Source of the DNA: an uncultured Roseicyclus sp.
Lineage (GTDB): Bacteria > Pseudomonadota > Alphaproteobacteria > Rhodobacterales > Rhodobacteraceae
Assembly (NCBI GenBank): GCA_947489665.1
Contig: CANLEH010000002.1
Coordinates: forward strand, 1 to 64,000
Length of the DNA stretch: 64,000 nt
Direction: 5' to 3'
Position 1 is the stretch's first letter. Every line of letters begins with the position of its first letter. The position numbers and the translations under genes were made by a program. Under the pieces are notes generated by a model. That model saw nothing but the letters and a program-made list of their open reading frames with translations, searched no databases and had not been told where the DNA came from. Shown piece after piece: positions 42,354 to 52,867 of this stretch.

Positions 42354-45300
42354 ATGAAGATTGAACGGAGATTCACCCGCGACGGTGCAGACCTGTACGC
42401 GGATCTGGAGTTCACAACCACAACGTCGGAGATTCGCAATCCTGACGGCACCGTTGTGTTCAAGCTTGACGACGTAGAGATCCCGCAGGGCTGGAGCCAG
42501 GTGGCCTCGGACGTCATCGCCCAGAAGTATTTCCGGAAAGCCGGTGTTCCGGCAGCGACAAAGCCTGTGAAGGAAAAGGGAGTGCCCGCATTCCTTCAGC
42601 GCCACGTGGCCGACGAAAAGGCGCTGGAGGCTATGCCGGAAGACCAGCGTTATGGTGGCGAAACGTCCGCCAAGCAGGTCTTCCGGCGCCTTGCCGGCGC
42701 CTGGGCGTATTGGGGCTGGAAAGGTGGCTACTTCACAGCTGAGGCTGATGCGCGGGCCTACTTTGATGAGATGCAGCTGATGCTGGCGCGCCAGATGGCA
42801 GCGCCAAACTCGCCACAGTGGTTCAACACCGGCCTGCACTGGGCCTACGGGATCGACGGTCCTGCCCAAGGGCACCACTATGTCGACTACAAGACCGGCA
42901 AGCTGACGAAATCCACCTCGTCCTACGAGCATCCGCAGCCACACGCGTGCTTCATCCAGGGCGTGGCCGACGATCTGGTGAACGATGGTGGTATCATGGA
43001 CCTGTGGGTGCGTGAGGCGCGCCTGTTCAAGTACGGCTCCGGCACGGGCACCAACTTTTCCCATCTGCGCGGCGAAGGCGAAAAGCTTTCGGGCGGTGGC
43101 AAATCCTCCGGCCTGATGGGCTTCCTGAAAATCGGAGACCGTGCGGCGGGCGCGATCAAGTCGGGCGGCACCACGCGCCGTGCCGCGAAGATGGTGATCG
43201 TCGATGCGGATCACCCGGATATCGAAGATTTCATCGAATGGAAGGTGCTGGAAGAGCAGAAAGTGGCGTCCATCGTCGCGGGCTCCAAGATGCACGAGAA
43301 GATGCTGAATGGTATCTTCACAGCCATCAAAACGTGGGACGGTTCGCTGGAAGATGCGGTTGATCCCGCCAAAAACGAGAGCCTGAAGCAGGCGATCCGC
43401 GAAGCCAAAAAGGTCGCGATCCCAGAGACTTATGTGAAGCGTGTGCTGGATTATGCCAAGCAGGGCCATACCAGCATCGAATTCCCGACCTACGACACGG
43501 ATTGGGACTCGGAAGCCTACAACTCCGTCTCCGGTCAGAACTCCAACAACTCCATCCGTGTGACCGACGCCTTCCTGAAGGCCGTCGAAGAAGATGGCGA
43601 TTGGGAGCTGATCAACCGCAAGGACGGCGACGTCGCCAAGACGATCAAGGCCCGTGACCTGTGGGAAAAGGTTGGCCATGCGGCTTGGGCCTGCGCTGAT
43701 CCGGGCATCCAGTACCACGACACCGTCAACGCCTGGCACACCTGCCCCGAAGATGGCGAGATCCGCGGGTCCAACCCGTGCTCCGAATACATGTTCCTCG
43801 ACGATACGGCCTGTAACCTCGCGTCGATGAACCTGCTGACCTTCTATTCGAACGGCGTGTTCGACGCGGAAAGCTACATGCATGCCACACGGCTTTGGAC
43901 GCTGACGCTGGAAATCTCGGTGATGATGGCGCAGTTCCCGTCCAAGGAAATCGCGCAGCTCAGCTATGATTTCCGCACGCTTGGCCTCGGTTACGCGAAC
44001 ATCGGCGGTCTGCTGATGAACATGGGTTATTCCTACGACTCCGCTGAAGGCCGTGCGCTTTGCGGTGCGCTGACCGCGATCATGACCGGTGTGGCCTACG
44101 CAACCTCCGCCGAAGTTGCTTCCGAGCTGGGGCCGTTCGACGGCTTTGCCAAGAACCGCGAGCACATGCTGCGGGTCATGCGCAACCACCGCAACGCCGC
44201 TTACGGCAAAGTGGACGGCTATGAAGACGTGAACGTGAACCCGGTCGCTCTGGACCACGGCAATTGCCCCGATCAGAAGCTGATCGCGCTCGCCAAGCAG
44301 GCTTGGGATGAGGCGCTTACGCTCGGCGAACAGCACGGCTATCGCAACGCTCAGGCCACGGTGATTGCTCCGACCGGCACCATCGGCTTGGTCATGGACT
44401 GCGACACGACAGGCATTGAGCCGGACTTCGCCCTGGTGAAGTTCAAGAAGCTGGCCGGTGGCGGTTACTTCAAGATCATCAACCGCTCGGTTCCCGGCGC
44501 GCTTGAGGCAATGGGCTATTCGTCCAGCCAGATTGAGGAAATCATCGCCTACGCGGTCGGCCACGGCACGATTGGACAGGCCCCCGGCATCAACCACACC
44601 AGCCTGATTGGCCACGGCTTCGGACCGGCAGAGATCGAAAAGATCGAAGCCGCCCTGCCGCAAGCCTTCGACATTCGCTTCGTCTTCAACCAGTGGACCC
44701 TCGGCGCGGACTTCTGCACCGAGACCCTGGGTATCCCGGCGGAGAAACTGAACGATCCCACCTTTGACCTGCTGCGCCACCTTGGCTTCTCGAAAGCCGA
44801 TATCGAGGCCGCAAACGACCATGTCTGTGGGACCATGACCTTGGAGGGCGCGCCGTTCCTCAAAGATGAACACCTGTCCGTGTTCGACTGCGCGAACCCC
44901 TGCGGGAAAAAGGGCAAACGCTTCCTCAGCGTCGACTCGCATATCCACATGATGGCAGCGGCACAGTCCTTTATCTCGGGTGCGATCTCCAAGACGATCA
45001 ACATGCCGAACAACGCGACCATTGAAGACTGCCAGAAGGCGTATGAGCTCAGCTGGTCGCTCGGCGTGAAGGCCAACGCGCTTTACCGTGACGGCTCCAA
45101 GCTGTCGCAGCCGCTGGCTGCTGCGCTGGTCGAAGACGATGACGAGGCCGCAGAGATCCTTGAGAACGGCAACACGATGGAAAAGGCCCAGGTTGTGGCC
45201 GAGAAAATCATCGAAAAGGTTGTCGTGAAGGAGATCATCCGCTCCAACCGCGAGAAGATGCCTCAGCGTCGCAAGGGCTACACCCAGAAAGCCATCGTGG

Positions 45301-46028
45301 GCGGCCACAAGGTCTACCTGCGCACCGGTGAGTATGAGGATGGCAACCTCGGCGAGATCTTCATCGACATGCACAAGGAAGGCGCGGGCTTCCGGGCGAT
45401 GATGAACAACTTCGCGATCGCCGTGTCGGTCGGCTTGCAATACGGCGTGCCGCTGGAGGAGTTCGTGGACGCCTTCACATTCACCAAGTTCGAACCGTCG
45501 GGCATGGTGCAGGGCAACGACTCGATCAAGAACGCCACCTCGATCCTCGACTACATCTTCCGCGAATTGGCCGTGTCGTATCTCGACCGGACCGACCTGG
45601 CGCATGTGGCCCCGGAAGGTGCCTCGTTCGACGACATCGGGCGCGGCGCGGAAGAGGGCGTCTCGAACGTCTCCGAAGTGCCAGACAGCCGTGGCTCGGA
45701 TCCGCTGGAAGTGCTCAAGCAGGTGGCCTCGACCGGCTACCTTCGCAAGCGCGCCCCACAAGAGCTGGTCGTACTGCAGGGCGGGGCCGATCCGGTCGCA
45801 GTGCTGGAGACGCTGGTGCCCGAGACCAAGGGCGGCGGCGGAACGATGGCAGCGGTCGCATCGACCACGGCCGTCACAACCGGCACGGTTGAGATCGACG
45901 CGCGCGCCAAGGCCAAGATGCAGGGCTATGAAGGCGAGGCCTGTGGCGAGTGCGGAAACTACACATTGGTGCGCAACGGCACCTGCATGAAGTGCAACAC
46001 TTGCGGCGGGACGTCGGGGTGTAGCTGA
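42354..46028 (+). CDS. nrdJ: Adenosylcobalamin-dependent ribonucleotide reductase (class II)
   Basis: This 1224-residue enzyme reduces ribonucleotides to deoxyribonucleotides using a radical made from coenzyme B12. It has [15 protein letters not shown] near residue 150, [12 protein letters not shown] with a catalytic Cys, [36 protein letters not shown] with the radical-region cysteine, and a C-terminal zinc-ribbon ([21 protein letters not shown]) with the shuttling cysteines. Its length is typical of the alphaproteobacterial NrdJ. I start at ATG 42354, which is preceded by GTGAGAATGAGG, because longer starts run into the structured leader. It depends on cobalamin; no cob genes are in the window. 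Confidence 0.96.
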   Translation: MKIERRFTRDGADLYADLEFTTTTSEIRNPDGTVVFKLDDVEIPQGWSQVASDVIAQKYFRKAGVPAATKPVKEKGVPAFLQRHVADEKALEAMPEDQRYGGETSAKQVFRRLAGAWAYWGWKGGYFTAEADARAYFDEMQLMLARQMAAPNSPQWFNTGLHWAYGIDGPAQGHHYVDYKTGKLTKSTSSYEHPQPHACFIQGVADDLVNDGGIMDLWVREARLFKYGSGTGTNFSHLRGEGEKLSGGGKSSGLMGFLKIGDRAAGAIKSGGTTRRAAKMVIVDADHPDIEDFIEWKVLEEQKVASIVAGSKMHEKMLNGIFTAIKTWDGSLEDAVDPAKNESLKQAIREAKKVAIPETYVKRVLDYAKQGHTSIEFPTYDTDWDSEAYNSVSGQNSNNSIRVTDAFLKAVEEDGDWELINRKDGDVAKTIKARDLWEKVGHAAWACADPGIQYHDTVNAWHTCPEDGEIRGSNPCSEYMFLDDTACNLASMNLLTFYSNGVFDAESYMHATRLWTLTLEISVMMAQFPSKEIAQLSYDFRTLGLGYANIGGLLMNMGYSYDSAEGRALCGALTAIMTGVAYATSAEVASELGPFDGFAKNREHMLRVMRNHRNAAYGKVDGYEDVNVNPVALDHGNCPDQKLIALAKQAWDEALTLGEQHGYRNAQATVIAPTGTIGLVMDCDTTGIEPDFALVKFKKLAGGGYFKIINRSVPGALEAMGYSSSQIEEIIAYAVGHGTIGQAPGINHTSLIGHGFGPAEIEKIEAALPQAFDIRFVFNQWTLGADFCTETLGIPAEKLNDPTFDLLRHLGFSKADIEAANDHVCGTMTLEGAPFLKDEHLSVFDCANPCGKKGKRFLSVDSHIHMMAAAQSFISGAISKTINMPNNATIEDCQKAYELSWSLGVKANALYRDGSKLSQPLAAALVEDDDEAAEILENGNTMEKAQVVAEKIIEKVVVKEIIRSNREKMPQRRKGYTQKAIVGGHKVYLRTGEYEDGNLGEIFIDMHKEGAGFRAMMNNFAIAVSVGLQYGVPLEEFVDAFTFTKFEPSGMVQGNDSIKNATSILDYIFRELAVSYLDRTDLAHVAPEGASFDDIGRGAEEGVSNVSEVPDSRGSDPLEVLKQVASTGYLRKRAPQELVVLQGGADPVAVLETLVPETKGGGGTMAAVASTTAVTTGTVEIDARAKAKMQGYEGEACGECGNYTLVRNGTCMKCNTCGGTSGCS

Positions 46029-46161
46029 ACACAGAGATCGGATGCGCGTCCTCACCGTTCGCGCATCTGAGTTCCGGGGTGGGTGCGCTCACCCTTGGCG
46101 CGGATCAGGCCGCAGGCAGAAAATTTCGGGCAGTCAATTATCAGAGCCTGATCAGCGAAAC

Positions 46162-46189
46162 TGGGGGTCCTTCGGGGCCCCCATTTTTC
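46162..46189 (+). terminator. Intrinsic terminator after nrdJ
   Basis: TGGGGGTCC-TTCG-GGGCCCCCA (46162-46183) forms a long stem with a stable TTCG loop and is followed by TTTTTCT. It separates nrdJ from modABC. Confidence 0.92.
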
Positions 46190-46241
46190 TTTGGTGCGCC
46201 CGCCACTTGCCGCCCCCGTCTGCAACCGCGATAGTCGCGCC

Positions 46242-46976
46242 ATGCGGCTTGCCTGGCTTCTCTCGCTGTTCCTGACAACACCCGCCCTGGCGGACGACGT
46301 TACCGTTTTTGCAGCCGCAAGCCTTGCCGGGCCACTGGATCAAGTTGCAGACGCTTTCACGTCGGACACGGGCCACACGGTCACACTGTCCTATGCCGGC
46401 TCTTCCGCCATCGCGCGGCAGGTGGAGGCCGGGGCACCTGCGGATGTCGTTTTCCTCGCCAATACGGACTGGATGGAGCATCTCGCTCAGGCGGGTGCCA
46501 TTACAGAGGAGACGCGGCGCGAAATCCTGGGCAATCGCCTAGTGATCGTTATGAACCGGACGCTCTACGATGAGGTCGCCAACGCCCCCCCGCGCGGCTT
46601 GGCTGAGGGCAGCATCGCAATGGCGTTGGTCGATGCGGTGCCCGCGGGCATCTATGGTCGCTTGGCGTTCGAGGCCTCGGGCGTGTGGGAGGAGTTGCGC
46701 CCCAACGTGATCGAGGCAGACAATGTGCGCGCCGCTTTGCGCCTTGTGGCTTTGGGGGCGGCTGATACGGGCGTGGTCTATGCAACGGATGCCCATGCAG
46801 AGCCGGGCGTTGAGGTGATCGCAACGATACCGGAGGATTTGCATCCGCCCATCGTTTATCCAGCAGCTTTGACGCCCGATGCGCCGGAGGCCGCAGAGGC
46901 GTTCCTTGATTGGCTCATGCAACGTGACGCGCGGTTTGTGTTTCGGGATGCTGGTTTCCAGGTGATCGTGGAATGA
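46242..46976 (+). CDS. modA: Molybdate-binding periplasmic protein ModA
   Basis: This 244-residue solute-binding protein has a signal peptide MRLAWLLSLFLTTPALA, then DDVTVFAAASLAGPLDQVADAF, the ligand loop LSYAGSSAIARQVEAGAPADVVF, and DAVPAGIYGRLAFEASGVW, all ModA signatures. It captures molybdate or tungstate for the ModBC transporter. ATG 46242 was chosen because it starts the signal peptide. It is coupled to modB by an ATGA overlap. No ModE gene or clear Mo-box is seen. Confidence 0.93.
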   Translation: MRLAWLLSLFLTTPALADDVTVFAAASLAGPLDQVADAFTSDTGHTVTLSYAGSSAIARQVEAGAPADVVFLANTDWMEHLAQAGAITEETRREILGNRLVIVMNRTLYDEVANAPPRGLAEGSIAMALVDAVPAGIYGRLAFEASGVWEELRPNVIEADNVRAALRLVALGAADTGVVYATDAHAEPGVEVIATIPEDLHPPIVYPAALTPDAPEAAEAFLDWLMQRDARFVFRDAGFQVIVE

Positions 46977-47674
46977 GCGATTGGCTGGGTCCCGCCGAAT
47001 GGCAAGCCGTGGCCCTCTCGCTGCGGGTGGCGCTGGTCGCTACGGTTTTGAGCTTGCCCTTCGGTGTGGCTGTGGCCTGGCTTCTGGCGCGGCGGAAATT
47101 TCCGGGCCATGCGCTATTGAATGGCTTGGTGCATCTTCCGCTGATCTTGCCGCCGGTGGTCACGGGGTATCTGCTTTTGATCGCCTTTGGGCCGCAGGCT
47201 GCTTTGGGTGGCTGGCTTGAAGCCATGGGCCTCGGCGTGGCCTTCCGCTGGACGGGCGCAGCCTTGGCGGCCGCTATCATGGCCTTCCCACTGATGGTGC
47301 GCGCCATCCGATTGTCGCTGGAAGCCGTCGATCCCGGATTGGAAGACGCGGCGGCCACACTGGGCGCCTCGCGCTGGCGGGTTTTCTGGACGATCACGGT
47401 GCCCTTGATGGCCCCCGGCATTCTGACCGGGGCGATCCTGGCTTTTGCCAAGGCCATGGGTGAATTCGGCGCGACGATCACCTTTGTCAGTAACATTCCG
47501 GGCGAGACACGAACGGTGCCGTCCGCGATCTACGCGTTCCTTCAAGTGCCGGGTGGGGAAGCCAGCGCATGGCGGCTGGTGATCGTGTCCGTGGTCATTG
47601 CAATGGGCGCTTTGCTGGCATCGGAACTTTTGGCACGGCGGGTCATGCAACGGATTGGTGGGCGCGATGCTTGA
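46973..47674 (+). CDS. modB: Molybdate ABC transporter permease ModB
   Basis: This 233-residue membrane permease has five to six transmembrane segments, LALRVALVATVLSLPFGVAVAW-like first helix, the PPVVTGYLLLIAFG block, and the EAA loop EAVDPGLEDAAATLGASRWRVFWTITVPL. GAILAFAKAMGEFGATITF is the ModB hallmark. It overlaps modA by four bases and modC by eight. Confidence 0.94.
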   Translation: MSDWLGPAEWQAVALSLRVALVATVLSLPFGVAVAWLLARRKFPGHALLNGLVHLPLILPPVVTGYLLLIAFGPQAALGGWLEAMGLGVAFRWTGAALAAAIMAFPLMVRAIRLSLEAVDPGLEDAAATLGASRWRVFWTITVPLMAPGILTGAILAFAKAMGEFGATITFVSNIPGETRTVPSAIYAFLQVPGGEASAWRLVIVSVVIAMGALLASELLARRVMQRIGGRDA

Positions 47675-48710
47675 AGTTGCAGTGCGGCACAGCCTTGGCG
47701 GTTTCACGCTGGATGCAGCCTTCCAGGCACCTGGTGGTGTTACCTGTTTGTTCGGACGCTCCGGTGCCGGAAAAACCAGCATTGTCAGGGCGGTGGCGGG
47801 CCTTCTTAAAGCGGAAAGCGCTCGGGTGACCGTCGATGGAAAGCGGCTTGATACCCTGCCGATACACCGGCGCCGCATCGGCTACGTCTTCCAGGAGCCG
47901 CGCTTGTTTCCCCATTTGGACGTGGCTGCCAATCTCCACTACGCACGCTCCGGCATGGACGCGCAACCGGTGATCGAGATGCTCGGAATCGGGCATCTGC
48001 TGGAGCGTCGCCCGGCGGCCCTTTCAGGCGGAGAGGCACAGCGCGTGGCGATTGGGCGCGCTCTTCTCAGCAACCCGCGCCTGTTGTTGCTGGATGAGCC
48101 TTTGGCCGCGTTGGACGAGGCAAGAAAGGCCGAGATCCTGCCTTATCTCGAACGCGTGCGCGACGCGGCGGAGGTTCCCATCCTCTACGTCTCGCATTCC
48201 GTGCCTGAAGTGGCCCGCCTAGCTACAACGCTGGTGGCTTTGGAAAACGGCAGGGTGGTGCGTGTTGGGGCGGCAGCGGCGCTTTTGTCGGACCCAGACG
48301 TCGCCCCGGTTATCGGCATACGTGAGGCCGGAGCGATCCTTGAGGCACGCGTCGTGCGCCACCATGAGGATGGTCTGACGGAATTATCGGGCGTTGGCGG
48401 TGCGCTGTGGTTACCGCGCGTGGCCGCCGTGGAAGGGGCCAGTGTTCGGGTTCGGATCGAAGCACAGGATGTGATGTTGTCCACCCACCGCCCTGAGGGG
48501 ATTTCTGCGTTGAACGTTTTGCCGGTGGAGGTCAGCGCCATACGCGATGGGCAGGGCCCAGGCGTGATGGTCCAGTTGAATGCCGGCGGTGCGCGATTGC
48601 TCGCGCGTGTTACAAACCGGTCCGCCAAGGCCATGGGTTTGGCGGACGGCTGGCAAGGCTATGCCGTTGTGAAGACTGTCTCCATCGCGTCCGGAAATGT
48701 CGGGGGCTGA
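47667..48710 (+). CDS. modC: Molybdate ABC transporter ATP-binding protein ModC
   Basis: This 347-residue protein has an ATPase domain (1-220) with Walker A FGRSGAGKTSIVRAVAG, Q-loop IGYVFQEPRLFPHL, signature ALSGGEAQRVAIGRALLS and Walker B LLLLDEPLAALDEARK, and H-loop LYVSHS. The C-terminal MOP-like molybdate-binding domain (about 285-345, LNVLPVEVSAIRD) may let molybdate gate the transporter. ATG 47667 overlaps the end of modB. It is convergent with the peptide-ABC ATPase. Confidence 0.95.
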   Translation: MLEVAVRHSLGGFTLDAAFQAPGGVTCLFGRSGAGKTSIVRAVAGLLKAESARVTVDGKRLDTLPIHRRRIGYVFQEPRLFPHLDVAANLHYARSGMDAQPVIEMLGIGHLLERRPAALSGGEAQRVAIGRALLSNPRLLLLDEPLAALDEARKAEILPYLERVRDAAEVPILYVSHSVPEVARLATTLVALENGRVVRVGAAAALLSDPDVAPVIGIREAGAILEARVVRHHEDGLTELSGVGGALWLPRVAAVEGASVRVRIEAQDVMLSTHRPEGISALNVLPVEVSAIRDGQGPGVMVQLNAGGARLLARVTNRSAKAMGLADGWQGYAVVKTVSIASGNVGG

Positions 48711-48721
48711 AAGCGCCCCTG

Positions 48722-50809
48722 TTATTCCGCTGCGATTTTGATGACGGGCTCCATGCGGGCAAGAATATCTTCGGCGAGGTGACACTTGATCTGGTGGCCA
48801 TCGGCCAGCGTGCGCATCGGTGGGACCTCTTTGTCGCAAAGCCCACCGGGCACATCGGATTTCCACCGACAACGGGTCTGGAAGGGGCAGCCCGAGGGTG
48901 GGTTCATCGCTGACGGAATGTCGCCTTCCAGCACGATATGCTGTTTCTCGATGCTCGTATCGGCGATGGGCACGGCCGAGAGCAAGGCCTCGGTATAGGG
49001 ATGATAAGGCGGGCTGAAGACCTGTTCGGTATCGCCCAGTTCCACCACATGGCCGAGATACATGACCATCACGCGGTCAGAGAGATAGCGCACGATCGAG
49101 AGGTCGTGAGAGATGAAGAGGAGCGTGGTCTTCTCGCGTCTCTGGATCTCCATCAACAGGTCCGTAACCGCAGCTTGCACCGACACGTCGAGGGCTGAGA
49201 CCGGTTCGTCCGCCACCACGATTTTTGCGTCGCCTGCAAAGGCGCGAGCTATGCCGACGCGCTGCTTCTGACCACCAGACAGCTGACGCGGCATCCGGTC
49301 CGCGAAGGCACGGGGGAGCTTTACGAGGTCGAGGAGTTCGAGCATCTTTTCGCGGCGCTCGGCTTCGTTTTTTCCGATCTTGAAAATCTCAAGTGCGCGG
49401 ATGATCTGGCGACCCACGGTCATGGACGGGTTGAGGGTGTCGAACGGGTTCTGGAAAACCATCTGCACGTTCGAGACCGTGCCGGTGTCGCGTTCCTCGA
49501 TGGGTGTGTTCTGGATCGGCTTGTTGCCAAGCAGGATCTCGCCTTCGGTTGCAGTCTCCAGGCCCATCAGAACCTTTGCGAGCGTGGACTTGCCGCAGCC
49601 GGATTCGCCCACGATAGCGAGAGTTTCGGATTCGCGCGCCTCGAAGGTAAGTGTCTCATTTGCTTTGACAACTTTCTTGTCGCCGCCGCCGAACAGGGCG
49701 TTGGCGGCAACCTCATAGTACTTCTTGAGGTTGTCGATTTTCAGGACAACATCGCCAATGGTCGCCTTCTCGGTCGAGGCGGCAACTTCGGGGGGCGCGT
49801 CCCAGTCAATTTCCGCGTAGCGCAGGCAGCGCGTCGCGTGGCGGTCGCCGTGGTCGAGCTCGGCCATGGGGATGGCGTTTGCGTTGCAACGCCCCTCCTC
49901 AAAGTAGTTGCAGCGGGGTCCGAAGTTGCAGCCGGGCGGGCGTTCGTGGGGCAGGGGGAAGTTGCCCGGAATGGCGATGAGCGGACGCGCGTTTTTGTCG
50001 GCACCGGGCAAGGGGATCGAGCGGAACAGCGCCTGCGTATAGGGGTGCTGCATATTGTCGAAGACGTCCGCGATACGGCCGGTTTCCACCGCTTCGCCGG
50101 AGTACATCACGCAGAGGCGGTCACAGGTTTCGAGGACCAGTCCGAGGTTGTGGGAGATGAACAGCATCGAGGTGCCGTATTTCTCACCCAGACCCTTCAC
50201 GAGGTCCACGATCCCGGCCTCAACGGTCACGTCGAGGGCAGTGGTGGGTTCATCCAAGATCAACAAAGAAGGCTTTGACATCAAGGCCATAGCGATCACG
50301 ATACGCTGCTGCTGACCGCCCGAAAGCTGGTGCGGATAGCTTTTCAGCATGCGCTCAGGGTCGGGCAGGCGGACGTCCTGGACCACTTCGAGGGCCAGTT
50401 GGTACGCCTCTTTCTCGGACTTGCCCTCATGGATCATGGGCACTTCCATCAGCTGCTTGCCGATGCGCATGGCGGGGTTCAGGGAGGCCATGGGTTCCTG
50501 ATAGATCATGGCAATCTCGGAGCCGCGCAGGTCGCGCAGTTCCTCGGCGCTCATCTTGTTGAGGTCACGGCCCTTGAACTTGATGGAGCCGCCGACGACG
50601 CGGCCGTTCACGCCGAGGTCTTGCATGACACCGAGGGCGACGGTGGACTTGCCGCAACCGGACTCGCCCACAAGGCCCATCGCCTCACCCGGCATCACGG
50701 TGCAGGAGAAATCCATCACCGCCGGAATTTCGCGCAGGCGGGTGAAGAAGGAGATCGAAAGGTTTTCAATCTCAAGGATCGGGCCGTCGTAAGGTGTGCG
50801 ATCTGCCAT
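48722..50809 (-). CDS. Fused double ATP-binding subunit of a dipeptide/oligopeptide ABC transporter
   Basis: This 695-residue protein joins two DppD/DppF-type ATPases. Each half has Walker A GLVGESGCGKSTVAL or AIVGESGCGKSTLAK, a signature (HQLSGGQQQRIVIAMAL, RQLSGGQKQRVGIARAF) and a DEP Walker B. Each half ends in an oligopeptide-ATPase Cys cluster (CNFGPRCNYF...HATRC and CPFQTRCRWKSD...HQIKC), a site that carries an Fe-S cluster in OppD/DppD structures. It is the last gene of the operon and lies after an AT-rich repeat. Confidence 0.93.
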   Translation of the reverse strand: MADRTPYDGPILEIENLSISFFTRLREIPAVMDFSCTVMPGEAMGLVGESGCGKSTVALGVMQDLGVNGRVVGGSIKFKGRDLNKMSAEELRDLRGSEIAMIYQEPMASLNPAMRIGKQLMEVPMIHEGKSEKEAYQLALEVVQDVRLPDPERMLKSYPHQLSGGQQQRIVIAMALMSKPSLLILDEPTTALDVTVEAGIVDLVKGLGEKYGTSMLFISHNLGLVLETCDRLCVMYSGEAVETGRIADVFDNMQHPYTQALFRSIPLPGADKNARPLIAIPGNFPLPHERPPGCNFGPRCNYFEEGRCNANAIPMAELDHGDRHATRCLRYAEIDWDAPPEVAASTEKATIGDVVLKIDNLKKYYEVAANALFGGGDKKVVKANETLTFEARESETLAIVGESGCGKSTLAKVLMGLETATEGEILLGNKPIQNTPIEERDTGTVSNVQMVFQNPFDTLNPSMTVGRQIIRALEIFKIGKNEAERREKMLELLDLVKLPRAFADRMPRQLSGGQKQRVGIARAFAGDAKIVVADEPVSALDVSVQAAVTDLLMEIQRREKTTLLFISHDLSIVRYLSDRVMVMYLGHVVELGDTEQVFSPPYHPYTEALLSAVPIADTSIEKQHIVLEGDIPSAMNPPSGCPFQTRCRWKSDVPGGLCDKEVPPMRTLADGHQIKCHLAEDILARMEPVIKIAAE

Positions 50810-50853
50810 GTTAGTTTTCCTTAACTGAACGGCCCAAAGGCGGAGTCGTGAAG

Positions 50854-50895
50854 CTGTAGTTTTTCTGTAGTTTTTCTGTAACTACAATTGTAGTT
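50854..50895. repeat. 11-bp tandem repeat and 16-bp palindrome
   Basis: CTGTAGTTTTT occurs twice in perfect tandem (50854-50864, 50865-50875) with a third partial unit CTGTA. AACTACAATTGTAGTT (50880-50895), a perfect palindrome followed by T, adjoins it. The spacing equals about one helical turn. It lies between the exported protein gene and the ATPase gene of the same operon. Confidence 0.6.
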
Positions 50896-50920
50896 TTTTG
50901 GACGGGTTGGAGCGTGACCA

Positions 50921-51403
50921 TCATGGTTGATACCCGCAAACAGGCTCGGCGTTGGTTTCGATCATGTGGCGGGCGCGGGCTAGGTCGTCCGCGTCAAGGG
51001 CGGATGCGCAATCCAGCTGGGATGCGTAGGTCTCCCACAGGCTGCGGATCGCCGCGACATCGTCTGCGCGGTGTGCGTCCAGAACCGGTTGCGCAAATTC
51101 GACCATCAGATCAACGGACAGATCCGCGACATCGACAACCGGCGCGTCGCATCCGGCTGCATCCATCGCGCGCAATTGCAGGGCGAGTTGTGTCACCCCG
51201 AGGTCTGGCGTGATCTCGTAGACTTCGACGGTCCAATCGTCCGAGAGTTGCCGGGCCGTCACGACGCGCGACACGGCAACAGCGCCGATGGCCACGCCGC
51301 TACATTGCATCAACGCCCGCGCCGCCGCCTCGTCGCCACTTTGGGCAGCAGCCGGCGCAGCAACGAGGAGGGTTGCAAACCCGAGGAGGGGCGCAATCCG
51401 CAT
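50921..51403 (-). CDS. Exported protein of unknown function in the peptide-ABC operon
   Basis: This 160-residue protein has a signal peptide (MRIAPLLGFATLLVAAPAAA) and a mature part with four cysteines (MQCSG, AGCDAP, LDCAS, PVCGYQ), possibly two disulfides. I start at ATG 51403, which overlaps the dppC stop (ATGA). No known family is recognised. Its place between the permease and ATPase genes suggests a periplasmic accessory, but this is inference. Confidence 0.65.
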   Translation of the reverse strand: MRIAPLLGFATLLVAAPAAAQSGDEAAARALMQCSGVAIGAVAVSRVVTARQLSDDWTVEVYEITPDLGVTQLALQLRAMDAAGCDAPVVDVADLSVDLMVEFAQPVLDAHRADDVAAIRSLWETYASQLDCASALDADDLARARHMIETNAEPVCGYQP

Positions 51404-52854
51404 CAATCCTTCAAGCTCTCTTCACGCAGGCCGTCGGCCAGCAGGTTGAGGCCCAGGACAAGGCTCATCAGCGCAAGCGCCGGTGGTAGGGCCGGATGCG
51501 GATAGACCGTCAGAAGGCGGCGGCCTTCATTGATGGTGGAGCCCCAGTCGGGCGACTCTGGCGAGAGGCCGAGGCCGAAGAAGCCCAAGGTCCCCAGAAG
51601 GATGGTCGTATAGCCGATGCGCAGGCAGAAATCGACGATCAACGGCCCGCGTGCGTTGGGCAGGATTTCCCACAGCATGATGTACCATGGGCCTTCACCG
51701 CGGGTTTGGGCGGCGGCCACATAGTCGCGGGTTTTCACGTCCAACGTGATGCCGCGCACGATGCGGAAGACCGTGGGCGAGTTCACGAAAACCACCGACA
51801 CAAACACGATCAGCAGGTTGCCGGGGATGTTGAAGAGGTCGAGGGCCACGGGCCAGAAACGCACCGCGCTGTCCGGGTCTGCCCGGTCTGAGATCAGCGA
51901 GAAGTAGAGCCAGAACCCCACGATTGCCGCGACGGCCACGAGGACGTTCCGGATCGTCGGCTGCGTGTGATAGCGCGAGTTGAACAGCACCACGAGGAAG
52001 ATGATCGGGAACAGGAACAGGACCATCGACATGTATTGTGGCACGCCCGCCTGCACGATTTCCGGTGTCACCAGCAGGTAGAAGAGCAGGATGACAGGGA
52101 AGGCGAGGACGAGGTTTGCGACGAAGGTCAGGACTGTGTCGAGTTTGCCGCCGATATAGCCCGCCGGCAGGCCAAGCGTGATGCCGACCATGAAGGCAAA
52201 GAGCGTGGCAAGCGGCGCGATTTGCAGCACGTAGGTGGAGCCGAGGACCATGCGGGAGAAGACGTCGCGCCCAAGGCGGTCACCGCCGAAGAGGTAATGA
52301 GAGAACGCCTCACCTTCCGGTGCCATCGTGCCGGGAACCTTGTTGCGCAGCGCCGAGATCTGGTCGAGCGCGTCAAAGGGCGCGACCCAGCTTGAGAAGA
52401 TTGCAGTGAAGACCCAGAACATCACCAAACCGAAGCCGATCATGCCGATCAGGCTATCGAAGAGTTTGCCATAAAGGCCGAGACGGCGCTTGAAGGTGAT
52501 CGACAGGATGAAGGTGGCAATGAGGGCGACCCAGACGGGCAGGAAGCGTTGGCCCGCAGCACCGATGATGCCCTTTTGCTCCATCGTGGGCAGGACAAGA
52601 CCGCCGATGACATAGCCGATGAGGCAAAGGATAAAGAGAAGCACGGCGTATTTCATTGTCGCCAGCGCGTAGTCGGCGGGTGTGGAGTTCACGGCCATTG
52701 TGCCGTCGCCCTGGATCTCCAACTCACCGGGGCGGACGCCTGCGATGGTCAGAACGAAATTGGTGGCAAAGCCCACGAAGAAGATCACCACCGAGGCGAG
52801 GATCAGGGGGTTGAGGAAGCTGCCGAATTGGCCGGTCCAGGAAATCGGGTCCAT
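51403..52854 (-). CDS. Peptide/nickel-type ABC permease (DppC-like), long form
   Basis: This 483-residue membrane protein of the DppC/OppC family is longer than the usual roughly 300 residues because of an N-terminal extension with several extra transmembrane segments (FLNPLILASVVIFFVGF, AVLLFILCLIGYVIGGLVL). The C-terminal permease domain has GGDRLGRDVFSRMV and the EAA loop LWEILPNARGPLIVDFCLR, then LGFFGLGLSPESPDWG. Sequence alone cannot decide the substrate; binding-protein context suggests peptides or related solutes. Confidence 0.88.
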   Translation of the reverse strand: MDPISWTGQFGSFLNPLILASVVIFFVGFATNFVLTIAGVRPGELEIQGDGTMAVNSTPADYALATMKYAVLLFILCLIGYVIGGLVLPTMEQKGIIGAAGQRFLPVWVALIATFILSITFKRRLGLYGKLFDSLIGMIGFGLVMFWVFTAIFSSWVAPFDALDQISALRNKVPGTMAPEGEAFSHYLFGGDRLGRDVFSRMVLGSTYVLQIAPLATLFAFMVGITLGLPAGYIGGKLDTVLTFVANLVLAFPVILLFYLLVTPEIVQAGVPQYMSMVLFLFPIIFLVVLFNSRYHTQPTIRNVLVAVAAIVGFWLYFSLISDRADPDSAVRFWPVALDLFNIPGNLLIVFVSVVFVNSPTVFRIVRGITLDVKTRDYVAAAQTRGEGPWYIMLWEILPNARGPLIVDFCLRIGYTTILLGTLGFFGLGLSPESPDWGSTINEGRRLLTVYPHPALPPALALMSLVLGLNLLADGLREESLKD

Positions 52855-52867
52855 GATCAGATCTCCT

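Noticed and set aside
42108-46055. A 1315-residue open frame antisense to nrdJ
   Set aside because: It is a shadow of GC-rich codons in nrdJ. The sense frame has full NrdJ motifs, and the antisense protein has no family features or ribosome-binding site.
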